A DNA stretch of 64,000 bases from G965218495 sp965262785 (GTDB lineage Bacteria > Bacteroidota > Rhodothermia > Rhodothermales > Bin80), in the NCBI GenBank assembly GCA_965262785.1, contig OZ253559.1, positions 1,302,001-1,366,000 of the forward strand, given 5' to 3'. The position numbers were made by a program, and so were the translations under genes. Below, in pieces: positions 1 through 9,160 of the stretch; within the stretch, counting starts at the first letter, position 1, and each line of letters begins with the position of its first letter. A model generated the notes under the pieces. The model was given only the letters and a program-made list of their open reading frames with translations. It made no database searches and was not told the origin of the DNA.

Positions 1-111
1 ACAGCCAGCGGCGCGGACGGTGAAACAATCGTGCCCCAAAAGTTTCTGGAGCTTTGGGCCACATTCCAGTTGGCCTTGGGAGACAAGGCCGAGCAGGGCA
101 CGAAGGCATGA
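1..111 (+). CDS. C-terminal end of an unknown gene upstream of the helicase
   Basis: Frame 1 is open from the first base of the window to the TGA at 109-111, giving 36 codons ending in DKAEQGTKA. The stop overlaps the helicase start as ATGA (108-111), the usual arrangement for translational coupling, so I read this as the 3' end of a co-transcribed gene. Nothing in the visible residues identifies the family. Helicases of this kind are often encoded with nucleases or other defence proteins, so the missing part of this gene would decide the function of the pair. Confidence 0.6.
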   Translation, partial: TASGADGETIVPQKFLELWATFQLALGDKAEQGTKA

Positions 112-3100
112 ACGAAATCGAACTCCAGACCGACCGGGCACTCAACGTGCTCAAAGACTTCCAGTGCCGAACTGTCGACTACGTGTTCAAGCGGCTGTGG
201 AAGGATGATCGACCCGCGCACCGTTTCTTGATTGCCGACGAAGTGGGGCTTGGCAAGACGCTCGTCGCCAGGGGCATCATTGCCAAGACGCTGGAGCACC
301 TCCAAGACCGGGTCGGCAGGCTCGATGTCATCTATGTGTGTTCGAATGCGACGATCGCTCAGCAGAACATCAGACGGCTCAACGTCACCGATCTCCCCCA
401 AGTCACGCTGCCCACGAGGCTCACGCTCCTACCTGCGCAAGTGCGCGATCTGGATGCCCACAGAGTCAACTTCATCAGCCTAACGCCAGGCACTTCCCTC
501 GACACCACGAAGTCGCACGGGGGAATCATCGACGAGCGGTTGGTGCTGTGGTGCATGCTGAAACGGCTCCCCAAGCTGGACCGCGGCGGGCTCTACAACC
601 TCCTTCAGTGCACCGTCGGGGACGATAGTTACAAGTGGCATATGCAGAGGTTACCGACCGTTGATGATGCTCTTACTCGGGAGTTTCTCGCCACCTTGCA
701 GCGTAATCGCGCTCTGTATGATTGTCTCTCTAACACATGCCATCGGTTTCGTGAGCGGCCCGGTACGGGTTGGTCAGCGGAGGATTCCGCCCGGCGCTAC
801 TGCGTGATTGGGGATCTCCGCAACATGCTTGCGGGCGTCTGCGTCGATGCTCTGGAGCCGGATCTGATCATCCTCGACGAGTTTCAGCGTTTTCGCGACC
901 TGCTCGATGGGGAAGGCCCCGCTGCAGAATTGACCGAGCGGCTTCTTAAATTCAAATACAAACAGGAAGCGCCTGAGGCGGGACTCAGGGCTCGCGTTCT
1001 GTTGTTGTCGGCAACGCCCTATCACATGCTGACCCTGTTTGATGAAGACGGGGACGATCATTTTGAGGATTTCCTGCGCACCTGTTCCTTCCTGAGTGAG
1101 AATGATGAGGAGACCATGCAGGGTCTGCGCGCTGACCTCTCCCGGTATCGGCGGGCGCTTCTCGAAGCCAACCTGCGTAGCCTTGATATCGATGAAGCAC
1201 GGCGGAGCCTGGAGGCCCGTCTTCTCCAGCTCATGGTCCGTACCGAGCGAGTGCGAGCCTCGGCCAATCGCGATGCCATGCTGGTTCAGGCTTCATCGGA
1301 CCTGTCGGTCCAAGTCGATGATCTGCGGCAGGCTGAGTTGATTGACCGCGTGGCGTCGATCGTCGAGGCTCGGGATCCAATTGAGTACTGGAAATCGGCA
1401 CCATACCTCTTGAATTTGATGCGGCGCTACCGCCTCAAAGAGCGGTTTGAGGAGCGGTGCAAGGAACCGTCCGCAGACTTGGTCGCCGCTGTGCGAGCCG
1501 GCCGAGAGATGCTGCTGCATCCCGAAGCGATTCAACGGTACAAGCCCATTCCTCCCGCGAATCCCCGTCTCCGCAAGCTGCTTGAGGACACAGTCGAGGA
1601 GGGTCAATGGAAACAGCTTTGGATGCCGCCATCTCTTCCGTATCTGGAACCGGCAGGTCCATTCGCAGGATCAGCAAAATCGACCAAGTCGCTGGTCTTT
1701 TCGTCTTGGGTTGTTGTACCGGACGCTATAGCGGCGATGTGTTCCTACGAGGCAACGCGACTCATGATGTCCGAGGAATCTGATCTCCCTTCGTACTCCG
1801 AGCTACATCGGTCTCGCGCTCGCCCTCTTGCTTTTCGCCTACGGGGTGGCAAGCCGAGTGCTATGAATAACTTGCTGCTGCTGTATCCGAGTCCAACGCT
1901 GGCCGAGTTGGGAGATCCGCTCCGGCTGGCGCTGGAAGGGGGCGCAAACCGGATCACCTCAAATGTCGCAGTCAACGAGGTTGAGGCGCAGATACGGCAG
2001 CGTCTTGCCGAGGCGGGGATCGAGTTCGAGGTGGGCGACCGGCGGCAGCGCGATCAGCGTTGGTATCGGGCCGCGCCCGCGCTGCTCGACCGGTGGCGGC
2101 GCGACCAGCGTTGGTACTGGGCCGCGCCCGCGCTGCTCGACCAAAAATACCACCCCGAGACTACAAGGTGGGTGAAGGACCGTTGGGGTCGGCGGGCAAA
2201 CACGCCAGATGATGGCGCAGGCGACGGCGGATTTGCGCAGCACGTCGTCGAGTTTGCTAATGCGATGAAAGGACAGCTGAGGCTTGGGCCGGCGCCGGAG
2301 GATCTAGTTAGAGTCTTGGCGCTCGTCGCCCTTGCCGGGCCCGCCGTCTGTGCGTATCGCGCGCTCCGTCGAATCACGGACTTGGACCTAGCTAATTGGC
2401 ACTTGCTTCAAGGCGCTGCGGATGTCGCCCAAGGGTTACGTACCGTGTTCAACATGCCTGAGAGCATCGGCCTAGTCCGCGCTCAATTGCCCGATTCCAG
2501 CAAGAGGTATTGGGAGTCCGTCCTTCGCTACGCACTTGCGGGGAATCTCCAGGCAGTTCTTGACGAGTATGCCCATGTCCTGGAGGAGTCGCTCGGATTG
2601 ATGGGGCATCCGGCTGAGGACGTGGTAGACGGCACTTCCAGTGAGATGTCAAGAGCGCTCTCGCTCCGCACCTCGCAGGTTCGGATTGATGGCATCCGGT
2701 CTTTCGTCCCCGGTCAGTCAATCAAGATTGAGCCATTCAATATCCGTACCCGGTTCGCCCTCCGATTCGGCGACTTGAAGAGCGAACGCGGCGAAGCTAT
2801 CCAGCGGGCAGATACGGTAAGAAAGGCATTCAACTCGCCATTCTGGCCGTTCATTCTCGCTACGACCTCTATCGGCCAGGAAGGCTTGGATTTCCACACG
2901 TACTGCCACGCTGTGTATCACTGGAATCTGCCCTCGAACCCTGTCGACCTGGAGCAGCGAGAGGGACGCGTTCATCGGTACAAGGGTCATGCCGTGCGAA
3001 AAAACGTGGCCGAGCGCCATGGTCTGGCCGGTATCCAACATGGCTTGGCAGTCGGAGGCGGAAGTGACCCCTGGAAAGAATTGTTCAAGAGAGCCAAAGA

Positions 3101-3377
3101 AGGACGGTCGCCAGAATCGAACGACCTGGTCCCATATTGGATCTTCGATGAAGGTAGTTCCCGGGTGGAACGCCACGTGCCGCTGTTGCCCTTCAGCCGC
3201 GAAGTGGTCCAACTCCAGCACCTGATAGAAAGCCTCGCTGTATACCGACTCGCATTTGGCCAGCCGCGACAGGAAGATCTGATCAAGTACCTGCGGCGGC
3301 AGCGCGACGAGGTCGGCGACGCCGTTGATCTGGACAAATTCCAGATTTCGCTGGAGCCGCCGCCGTCGGCTGGGTGA
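108..3377 (+). CDS. SNF2/DEAD-like superfamily 2 helicase
   Basis: This is a large (1,089 aa) ATP-dependent helicase or translocase. Visible motifs are Walker A ADEVGLGKT at about residues 43-51, a variant motif II LDEFQ near 256-260 instead of DEAH, motif III SATP near 301, and the C-terminal helicase signature GQEGLDF with QREGRVHR near 923-955. The start at 108 is chosen because it overlaps the upstream stop as ATGA; a longer reading from 54 is open but would overlap that gene heavily. The long middle section between the two RecA-like lobes is not recognisable. A 17-residue tandem duplication lies near residues 648-682. Related helicases occur in defence islands; a defence role is inference. 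The gene is followed by transposon debris. Confidence 0.8.
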   Translation: MNEIELQTDRALNVLKDFQCRTVDYVFKRLWKDDRPAHRFLIADEVGLGKTLVARGIIAKTLEHLQDRVGRLDVIYVCSNATIAQQNIRRLNVTDLPQVTLPTRLTLLPAQVRDLDAHRVNFISLTPGTSLDTTKSHGGIIDERLVLWCMLKRLPKLDRGGLYNLLQCTVGDDSYKWHMQRLPTVDDALTREFLATLQRNRALYDCLSNTCHRFRERPGTGWSAEDSARRYCVIGDLRNMLAGVCVDALEPDLIILDEFQRFRDLLDGEGPAAELTERLLKFKYKQEAPEAGLRARVLLLSATPYHMLTLFDEDGDDHFEDFLRTCSFLSENDEETMQGLRADLSRYRRALLEANLRSLDIDEARRSLEARLLQLMVRTERVRASANRDAMLVQASSDLSVQVDDLRQAELIDRVASIVEARDPIEYWKSAPYLLNLMRRYRLKERFEERCKEPSADLVAAVRAGREMLLHPEAIQRYKPIPPANPRLRKLLEDTVEEGQWKQLWMPPSLPYLEPAGPFAGSAKSTKSLVFSSWVVVPDAIAAMCSYEATRLMMSEESDLPSYSELHRSRARPLAFRLRGGKPSAMNNLLLLYPSPTLAELGDPLRLALEGGANRITSNVAVNEVEAQIRQRLAEAGIEFEVGDRRQRDQRWYRAAPALLDRWRRDQRWYWAAPALLDQKYHPETTRWVKDRWGRRANTPDDGAGDGGFAQHVVEFANAMKGQLRLGPAPEDLVRVLALVALAGPAVCAYRALRRITDLDLANWHLLQGAADVAQGLRTVFNMPESIGLVRAQLPDSSKRYWESVLRYALAGNLQAVLDEYAHVLEESLGLMGHPAEDVVDGTSSEMSRALSLRTSQVRIDGIRSFVPGQSIKIEPFNIRTRFALRFGDLKSERGEAIQRADTVRKAFNSPFWPFILATTSIGQEGLDFHTYCHAVYHWNLPSNPVDLEQREGRVHRYKGHAVRKNVAERHGLAGIQHGLAVGGGSDPWKELFKRAKEGRSPESNDLVPYWIFDEGSSRVERHVPLLPFSREVVQLQHLIESLAVYRLAFGQPRQEDLIKYLRRQRDEVGDAVDLDKFQISLEPPPSAG
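2050..2151 (+). repeat. 51-bp tandem duplication inside the helicase gene
   Basis: Two adjacent 51-bp units (2050-2100 and 2101-2151) encode near-identical 17-residue blocks that share DQRWY and AAPALLD. The frame is kept, so the duplication lengthens the protein without breaking it. It looks recent because the DNA of the two units is almost the same. Confidence 0.8.
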
Positions 3378-3457
3378 GTTGTCGTAGGTAACTCTGGGTT
3401 CAACCTAGAAATAGTGAGGCCGCAACCAAGTACTACTAAGCGTAGACAAGGAGGAAT

Positions 3458-3898
3458 TCAACGAGAGAGCAACGGCGCTCTTGTCCGGCCTGGCGGTCCG
3501 GCTGGTATCGAGGTGGTCACCTTCCCGCATGTTCCCGCATCATGCCCCGGTTTAGCGGTGTCGGTGCTGCGCGCGGCCAGAGGTCGGGGGTAGCCTGCTT
3601 CAGCCTGACGCCGCGCCAATAGTCCCGGGCGCGTGAAGTGCGCGAGGCCCTTCATGCGGATGTCTCGTGCCGCATTGACATCCCGATCCTGCACGTGGCC
3701 GCAGTGCACGCAAGCGTACACACGGACCGCGAGGGTCAGCCTGCCAAGCGGCATGCCCCCGCCCGTGCATTCATCTGCTTCCCAGAGAATTCGCAGCTTG
3801 TACCTGACGGAGAATCGGCGGCGGCGAGCGCGTGGAATCACTTCCGTGGCGGACGCTTCAGGCGTCCCATAAGGGAGAGTCGTCGTGTCGTTTTTCAT
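3458..3898 (-). pseudogene. Chimeric remnant: IS3 OrfA N-terminus fused to TnpB C-terminus
   Basis: Reading the minus strand, the first ~45 codons (3898 to about 3766) match the start of the IS3 OrfA encoded at 31071, with the shared core VIPRARRRRFSVRYKLRIL versus VVPRAKRRRFTASYKMRIL. The rest switches to the C-terminal zinc ribbon and RuvC end of an IS200/IS605 TnpB (YACVHCGHVQDRDVNAARDI). The frame stays open across the joint. It is most likely two decayed elements joined by deletion and not a working protein. Any guide RNA of the TnpB element would have overlapped the 3' end, about 3458-3600. Confidence 0.65.
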
Positions 3899-3976
3899 GA
3901 AAGCAAAAGGATTGCGTTAAGGGTTACGTTGAACTCTAGCGAGGCTCTCCGCACCATAAGCTGATAACGCAACTCA

Positions 3977-4381
3977 CTAACTCCGACTCCAAAGTGTCCA
4001 AGGAAATATATGCACAGGGGGAGCAGTAGGGAAATCGAATTCCAGATCACTAGGCCATTTGAAAAAGTGGTTCTTGCCAGTTGGCACAATTGGCACCGCC
4101 CGAAAGGGTGTGTCTGTATCAAGACCGGGGTATCCGATCCCAATGTTGCTTTGCACCTTTGAGTTGCCCAAATTGCACAAGATCCGATACTTTTTGTCTG
4201 CTGCCTCAATCAAGTCGGCAGTCCTGTGTGCCTTCTTTGAACAAGGATTTATCCATGCAGGAGGGCCTGGGAATGCCTTGAACCGTGCCTTGAACGCCTC
4301 TCCTATGGACTCGTATTCTTCTGCGGGGTAATGGGATTTCATATTGTACTCGCACCTCAGCCTGCTGTCAGTGCGGTTCAT
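3977..4381 (-). CDS. Hypothetical protein, 134 aa
   Basis: This open frame on the minus strand has a plausible soluble composition (…EEYESIGEAFKARFKAFPGPP…). A second in-frame ATG at residue 14 (MKSHYP) is an alternative start. No family is recognised and no membrane segment is seen. It lies 63 bp downstream of another minus-strand hypothetical gene, so the two could be co-transcribed. An overlapping frame (3895-4209) looks less protein-like and was left out. Confidence 0.35.
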   Translation of the reverse strand: MNRTDSRLRCEYNMKSHYPAEEYESIGEAFKARFKAFPGPPAWINPCSKKAHRTADLIEAADKKYRILCNLGNSKVQSNIGIGYPGLDTDTPFRAVPIVPTGKNHFFKWPSDLEFDFPTAPPVHIFPWTLWSRS

Positions 4382-4444
4382 GTGATAAACGGTCAGCAGA
4401 AAGACGTATGCTATGTAGTCATGACATACAGTCGGACGGCACTT

Positions 4445-4783
4445 CTATCTCTCCGAAATGTGATGGCGAACTGCGAAGCTCTCCATGGCAGACCGCAAAT
4501 GGGCGGATGCTTCGTGGGGAAAGGACTCCTCTATTAGTTTGGCGATTGCGTTTACCCGTCTGATGACAGTTGAATATTGGTGGCAATAGCACCACAAGCG
4601 CTCGTGGTCGAGTTCGTACTTACCTGAAAGCATGCTATTGGCCAAGTCTGGCTGCCAGAGATCTTGAAAACCTGGCGGCACTCTCGTATTCAATTCCGAC
4701 CGCAAATCCAACGAATATTCTACAGCCTGCCTTATCAACGCCGCCAATGCTGCCGGTCTGTATGGATTGTGATTCGTAAACAA
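4445..4783 (-). CDS. Hypothetical protein, 112 aa
   Basis: The minus-strand frame encodes a mostly helical-looking protein with an acidic-basic balance typical of a real gene (…AALAALIRQAVEYSLDLRSEL…LIEESFPHEASAHLRSAMESF). No family is recognised. It is upstream of the 3977-4381 gene on the same strand. There is no signal peptide or membrane segment. Confidence 0.4.
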   Translation of the reverse strand: MFTNHNPYRPAALAALIRQAVEYSLDLRSELNTRVPPGFQDLWQPDLANSMLSGKYELDHERLWCYCHQYSTVIRRVNAIAKLIEESFPHEASAHLRSAMESFAVRHHISER

Positions 4784-5123
4784 GTGTTCCCACTTGCCCT
4801 ATGGTGTTCCACCTCGAAATTCGATATCTGGCTTTGCCGACTTTCTGAGCTCATAGGAAGCAATGGGTACTCGGTGAGCCGTCAAGATACGCCGATCAGG
4901 CCGACGGCCTGCCACCCCCGGAGCCTGTGTTCCGGACATATGTCTAGGTCGTAGCCGCCGAAGTCTTGCGTGACATCTACGTCCGAGGCAGATACTTTGA
5001 TGTCATCCCGCCAGCTGGGTGGTAACGTGGCTGCGGAGCCAAGCTGCGTTAGACAACGTAATAGTTAGGGTATGAGCTACTGCCCGCCTGGTCATCTGGA
5101 GCTCGGAAACCCCCTCTCTCCCT
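4784..5123. other. Intergenic stretch without a supported gene
   Basis: About 340 bases. The only open frames are short and poorly protein-like. I see no RNA gene. The 3' end leads into a short sequence shared with the recombinase site at 9499. Confidence 0.4.
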
Positions 5124-5147
5124 CCCGTGTAATATGTCCGTTAATGG
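5124..5147 (+). repeat. Partial copy of the recombinase-proximal site
   Basis: This 24-base stretch matches 9499-9522 at 20 of 24 positions, including an unbroken 11-base core ATGTCCGTTAA. At 9509 that core is the left arm of a perfect 11-6-11 palindrome beside an integrase gene. Here the expected right arm is absent at the 6-base spacing; a TTAACGG follows at a wider spacing. It may be one end of an integrated segment, or chance. Confidence 0.4.
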
Positions 5148-5286
5148 CTGTGCGATTAACGGCAAGGTGTACTACGACTGTTTGGAAGCTGCCTGTACAA
5201 ATAGGGGGAGTGCTTGCTCTCATTGGATGGGTGACTGTTTCCATATTGATGGAGGCTGCTGCGACGAATATGACTGGGGATATTAG
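5134..5286 (+). CDS. Small Cys-rich peptide, 50 aa
   Basis: The ATG at 5134 opens a 50-residue frame with seven cysteines, including CC near the C-terminus, and an acidic aromatic tail (DEYDWGY). No signal sequence is present in this reading, unlike the similar peptide at 18254-18559. The frame is open further upstream, but without a good start. It lies just ahead of a secreted beta-propeller gene on the same strand, mirroring the other peptide/propeller pair. The start codon lies within the repeated 11-base site, so the original 5' end may have been replaced. Confidence 0.45.
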   Translation: MSVNGCAINGKVYYDCLEAACTNRGSACSHWMGDCFHIDGGCCDEYDWGY

Positions 5287-5332
5287 TGCGTCTGCCTGAC
5301 TCTAGTGACCTGTGAGAGCCCGACTTAGCCTA

Positions 5333-6397
5333 ATGCTGTCCGCAAGGGGGGAGTGTTATCGGCAGAAGAATAACGGTGTTCTTCTTGTTGGTGTGCTTCT
5401 CCTGATCCTTTTCATGGCACGAATCGCACATGCACAGCAGACACCTCCCTACGAGCTGAAGCACTTCAAAATGGTTGGCACTATCCGGTTTGACGAACCG
5501 GATACGTTACTGATAGCTCGCATCAAACAGATAGATGTAGATTCGGCTGGCCGATTGCTTGTAACCGATGCGCTGGGTGGACAGGTCTTGCTGTTTGATT
5601 CGACGGGCGCTCTGCTGGCTTCACTGGATCCGCGAACTTGTCACCCTGGCTTCAACTTTAGACCACAAGGCGCCAAATTTGGGGGCGACGATTTTATTAT
5701 TGTTCTGAATTCAAACGCAGGACAGTACGGATATCGTTTTACAACAGCGGGAGCATGCTTGAGTAGCGTGGATCCTGGCTTCTACCTAAAGGGTCCAAAT
5801 TTCTTCGACATTGACCCAGCGGGCGCGCTTTATGGTGCTTATGATTGGCCAGACCTAGAAATGCGATACATGAGTGCCACTGGCAAGACCCTTATGGAGT
5901 TTCCAATACCTCCATCCAAGTACCCCAACTACGATTTCCAAATTAGCGACGGTGGTCTCATTGCCGATGGAATACATCTATTCTATGCTTCGGCATCCGA
6001 ACCGGAGATACTGAAGTTTGCCTTGGACGGTACGCTTGTAGGCAGGATTTCGGAGCACAACTCGTGGTTTGGATCGCCTCGACGAGACGTTCCACGCGAT
6101 GGCATACAGCAGTTTTACGAAGCCTTAAAGGAGTGGTCTGGCACAACTACGTTGAACATCTTCGAACTTACTAACGAAACACTCATGGCTCAGTACGTTA
6201 ACAGAAGCGCGCGTGGAACCGGCTATCAGGTCTTTACCAAGGACGGCACACTGGTTGCCGAAGAGCTAGGCATTGATGGCCCGATTTTCACACATGGGGA
6301 AAACGGATTAGCCTACCTTGTGTTTCAGCCAGACTGGGACAGCCAAGCCCAGTTGCCCAATCCCTACCTAAAGGTATACCGGTTTGTCGCACCGTAG
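5333..6397 (+). CDS. Secreted 6-bladed beta-propeller protein
   Basis: About 354 aa. A hydrophobic signal segment (GVLLVGVLLLILFMARIAHA) ends at AHA-QQ, so the mature protein should be exported. Repeated blade-like units follow (IDVDSAGRLLVTDALGGQVLLFDSTGALLASL), typical of NHL/6-bladed propellers of Bacteroidota. ATG 5333 is chosen; GTG 5312 is in frame and also possible. It follows the Cys-rich peptide at 5134-5286. These proteins often accompany small peptides of NVEALA type; binding or surface sensing is inferred, not shown. Confidence 0.65.
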   Translation: MLSARGECYRQKNNGVLLVGVLLLILFMARIAHAQQTPPYELKHFKMVGTIRFDEPDTLLIARIKQIDVDSAGRLLVTDALGGQVLLFDSTGALLASLDPRTCHPGFNFRPQGAKFGGDDFIIVLNSNAGQYGYRFTTAGACLSSVDPGFYLKGPNFFDIDPAGALYGAYDWPDLEMRYMSATGKTLMEFPIPPSKYPNYDFQISDGGLIADGIHLFYASASEPEILKFALDGTLVGRISEHNSWFGSPRRDVPRDGIQQFYEALKEWSGTTTLNIFELTNETLMAQYVNRSARGTGYQVFTKDGTLVAEELGIDGPIFTHGENGLAYLVFQPDWDSQAQLPNPYLKVYRFVAP

Positions 6398-6398
6398 T

Positions 6399-6435
6399 GC
6401 AAACGAACTTGTCTCATTTTTGTTGGCTCATACCG
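6399..6435 (+). repeat. Solo IS3 right-end remnant
   Basis: The sequence aacttgtctcatttttgttgg and its flanks match the right end of the intact IS3 element (32570-32604) with only a few changes. No transposase lies next to it, so it is an orphan terminal repeat left by an old insertion just after the propeller gene. The rest of the stretch to 6681 has no supported gene. Confidence 0.6.
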
Positions 6436-6772
6436 GAATCGGTGACTGTATCGTCATTGCGGCCCTGCGAGGAAAGAGCATCTGGTTTTCCTTCAAAAAG
6501 CTGCGTGTGAGGACTTTTGGAGACCTCAAAGATAAGCGCGTTAGACGCTTGCTTCATCCCCATTTGACCAGAGTCCAGCAGCGTTACGCCCTGTTCTTGC
6601 AACGCTAGGGACTACCCCGAATTCCGTGGGAGAACCTTTCCACCGAGCCTCCCGACAAACAGTGATGCGTCCGGATTGCGACCGACCGTGGCGGTGCGCC
6701 ATTCTTAGTTGGTAAAGGGCAGACGTAGACAGATAGTGGAGCCAATATCCACATATATCTAATCTGCTTCTT

Positions 6773-7855
6773 ATGTCCGGGCAACACAGCAAGTCCACAC
6801 TCCATGACAGCGTCACTGGCGACACTTTGCGTAGTCAGGGTGACTGGCGCCTGTCCCTGGTCAGGCAGTTCAGCGAGCTCATGGAGCTGCTCGCTCGTGA
6901 CTGGACCGCACCAGGTCACAGTTCCGGTGGTGAAGGGAACAGCGGCCCGGCCTCGGGCGCCGACGCGCAGGTGCCGGAGGCCGACTCCGCAGCGTGCACC
7001 TGCTGTGTGAGGTGCGTGTCCACGCGGGATCAGCCGGAGGCCTCGTCTGCGCTTCCGCAGCCACTGGATGCGTCGGTGGCAGCATACCTGGAGCAGGCCT
7101 GGCAGGAGTTCGCCACGCGGCCGCTGTCCCAGCACGACTACGTGGCGTTATGGCTTGACGCCGCCTATGTGCTGGGCACACAGTATGTCTTCTGCATGGG
7201 CGCTACGATGACCGGGCGCAAACGGATCCTAAGCTTCGCGCCTTCGTCGCTGGAGGATGCCGCAGCGTTAAGTCAGATGCTGCAGCAGCTTACCAGGCGC
7301 GGGCTTTGCACCGAGCGCGGACTGCTGTGCGTGATCTCCGGGGGCAGTGGCCTCTACGAGGCGCTTGCAGCCCACTTTGGCGCCCGTGTCCAGGTGCAAC
7401 GGTGTCAAGTGCAGAAGGCCCGGCGTGTGTTGAGCTATCTGCCGGAGGCTGAACGTCTGGCGGTGCGTAGCGCACTGCGGCACGCTTGGGAGGCGGCCGA
7501 CTATGACACGGCCCTGCGCGCGCTGATGCGTGTGCACAGCGCCGTCTCCCGAGAGAACCACACCGCGGGGCGCTGCCTGCAGGAGGGACTCAAGCAGACG
7601 CTGACCCTGCACCGGGCGGGTGTCTTTGCCGCCTTGGGTCGCAGCCTGAAGACCACCAGCGTGATTGGCCGTGTCAGCCAACGCTTAGCCGCACACCTGA
7701 GGCCATATGCCCACTGGCTGCCACCACAGCAGCGGCAGGCGTGCATGGCCCTGGGCCTGCTCACGATGGAGACGCGCCTCTACCGCCTGGCCAACGCTTC
7801 GTACCTTGCGCGCCTTCGCAGCACCCTCTTTAGCGAACGTCTTACGTCCTCCTAA
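6773..7855 (+). CDS. Catalytically altered IS256 transposase homologue (ORF1, element 1)
   Basis: The C-terminal two thirds of this 360-aa protein align by eye with the downstream transposase: the catalytic strand, RCQVQK against RCCWHK, EGLKQTLTLHRAG against EGMEQTLTLHRLG, and GRSLKTTS against GRSLRTTN. Of the DDE triad only the first Asp remains (WLDAA, D129). The second position reads VISGG (S189) and the Glu position reads VIGRV (G299). The N-terminal DNA-binding region is replaced by an unrelated segment. The frame is fully open, so it is not ordinary decay. The likely role is a regulatory or structural partner of the transposase, which is inference. Confidence 0.75.
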   Translation: MSGQHSKSTLHDSVTGDTLRSQGDWRLSLVRQFSELMELLARDWTAPGHSSGGEGNSGPASGADAQVPEADSAACTCCVRCVSTRDQPEASSALPQPLDASVAAYLEQAWQEFATRPLSQHDYVALWLDAAYVLGTQYVFCMGATMTGRKRILSFAPSSLEDAAALSQMLQQLTRRGLCTERGLLCVISGGSGLYEALAAHFGARVQVQRCQVQKARRVLSYLPEAERLAVRSALRHAWEAADYDTALRALMRVHSAVSRENHTAGRCLQEGLKQTLTLHRAGVFAALGRSLKTTSVIGRVSQRLAAHLRPYAHWLPPQQRQACMALGLLTMETRLYRLANASYLARLRSTLFSERLTSS

Positions 7856-7864
7856 ACCCTACCA

Positions 7865-9160
7865 GTGCACATGACGACCTCTCCCACTACGGTGAACCCT
7901 ACGGACCCCTGCGGCGAGCTCCTGCGTGCCTTTGGCTCGTGCAGCATGGAGGCGAAGATCGACGCGGTGCTCAACATCGGCTCGTTTCACCAACGCATGG
8001 CCGAGCAAGCCATTCGGGACGAGGTCGCCATGCTTTGCGGACGGTATCGCAGCCGAGACAAGCCGCACCAGGGGCGCTACCAGCGTTGGGGCTCCAATCC
8101 AGGGTCCATCCGTCTGTGTGGGCAGCGAGTACCCATCAGGGTGCCACGCGTGCAGGACAAACAGACGAACCAGGCGCGCTCCCTGCAGAGCTATCGCCGA
8201 CTGCACAACGCAACAGTAGATGACAAGAAGCTGACTGAGGTATTGCTCATGGGTGTCAGCCAGCGCAACTACCAGCGGGCAGCCCAGGAGTATGCAGACG
8301 CGTTTGGTCTCAGCGCGACCTCTGTGCGGCGCAGGTTTATCCAGCGCGGCCAACAGATCCTGCAAGACTTCTTTGAACACCGGCTGGACAAGCTGGACCT
8401 GGTGGGCCTGTGGATCGACGGCAAGCACTTTGCCAAATACCAGGTGGTGGTGGCCATGGGGCTGACCCTGACGGGCGAGAAGGTAGTGCTGGGGTTTGCG
8501 CAGGTGCCTTCGGAGAATACCGAGGCCATCGAGGGCCTCTTGGAAGACCTGATTGCCCGTGGCCTGCGCTTAGGCGAAGGACTGCTCTGCATGGTCGATG
8601 GGTCCAAAGGCATACACGCGGCGGTGCGCAAAGTCTTCGGCAAATATGCACTGGTACAGCGCTGCTGCTGGCATAAACAGGAGAACGTGGTGGCACATGT
8701 GAAGAAAGAGGATCAGCCACGCTACCGTAAGCGTCTTCAGTCCGCCTATCGGAAGCCCACCTACGCAGCGGCGAAGGCAGCACTAACGAATCTCCAAACG
8801 GAGTTGCAGTCCAGCGCTCCCAAAGCCGCCGCCAGTCTGGCAGAAGGCATGGAGCAGACACTGACGCTGCATCGGCTGGGCCTGGCCCAGGTGCTGGGCC
8901 GCAGCTTGCGTACGACCAACAGCATAGAGAACCTGAACAGTGCCTTCGCCCGCCTCTTCCACAACGTGACACACTGGATGCACTCGGGTCAGGTGCACCG
9001 GTGGATAGCCCTGGGAGCCATCGAATCTCTTCGTAACTTGCAAAAGATTCCCCAGGCGCAACATCTTCCGAAGCTACGAATGGCTCTACAAGCGCATATA
9101 GGCTACACTACTCATTCAAGTACCACCTCCACGCTACTACGTCCGCCCCCTACCAACTAA
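7865..9160 (+). CDS. IS256-family (Mutator-type) transposase (ORF2, element 1)
   Basis: This 431-aa protein has the complete Transposase_mut layout: an N-terminal region with QRWGSNPGSIRL, then LWIDGKHF (D185), LCMVDGSKG (D245), the CxxH-type RCCWHK, and TTNSIENLN (E355), numbered from GTG 7865. ATG 7871 is an equally good start. It lies 9 bp after ORF1 and inside matched terminal repeats with a fresh 8-bp target duplication, so it is probably active. Confidence 0.9.
   Translation: MHMTTSPTTVNPTDPCGELLRAFGSCSMEAKIDAVLNIGSFHQRMAEQAIRDEVAMLCGRYRSRDKPHQGRYQRWGSNPGSIRLCGQRVPIRVPRVQDKQTNQARSLQSYRRLHNATVDDKKLTEVLLMGVSQRNYQRAAQEYADAFGLSATSVRRRFIQRGQQILQDFFEHRLDKLDLVGLWIDGKHFAKYQVVVAMGLTLTGEKVVLGFAQVPSENTEAIEGLLEDLIARGLRLGEGLLCMVDGSKGIHAAVRKVFGKYALVQRCCWHKQENVVAHVKKEDQPRYRKRLQSAYRKPTYAAAKAALTNLQTELQSSAPKAAASLAEGMEQTLTLHRLGLAQVLGRSLRTTNSIENLNSAFARLFHNVTHWMHSGQVHRWIALGAIESLRNLQKIPQAQHLPKLRMALQAHIGYTTHSSTTSTLLRPPPTN

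Noticed and set aside
2718..3221. 167-aa minus-strand frame inside the helicase gene
   Set aside because: It is antisense to conserved helicase motifs and has no family features.
5048..5062. GCGTTAGAC resembling an integron attC end
   Set aside because: No matching RYYYAAC partner or hairpin arms at the right spacing, and the nearby recombinase lacks the features I would need to call it an integron integrase.
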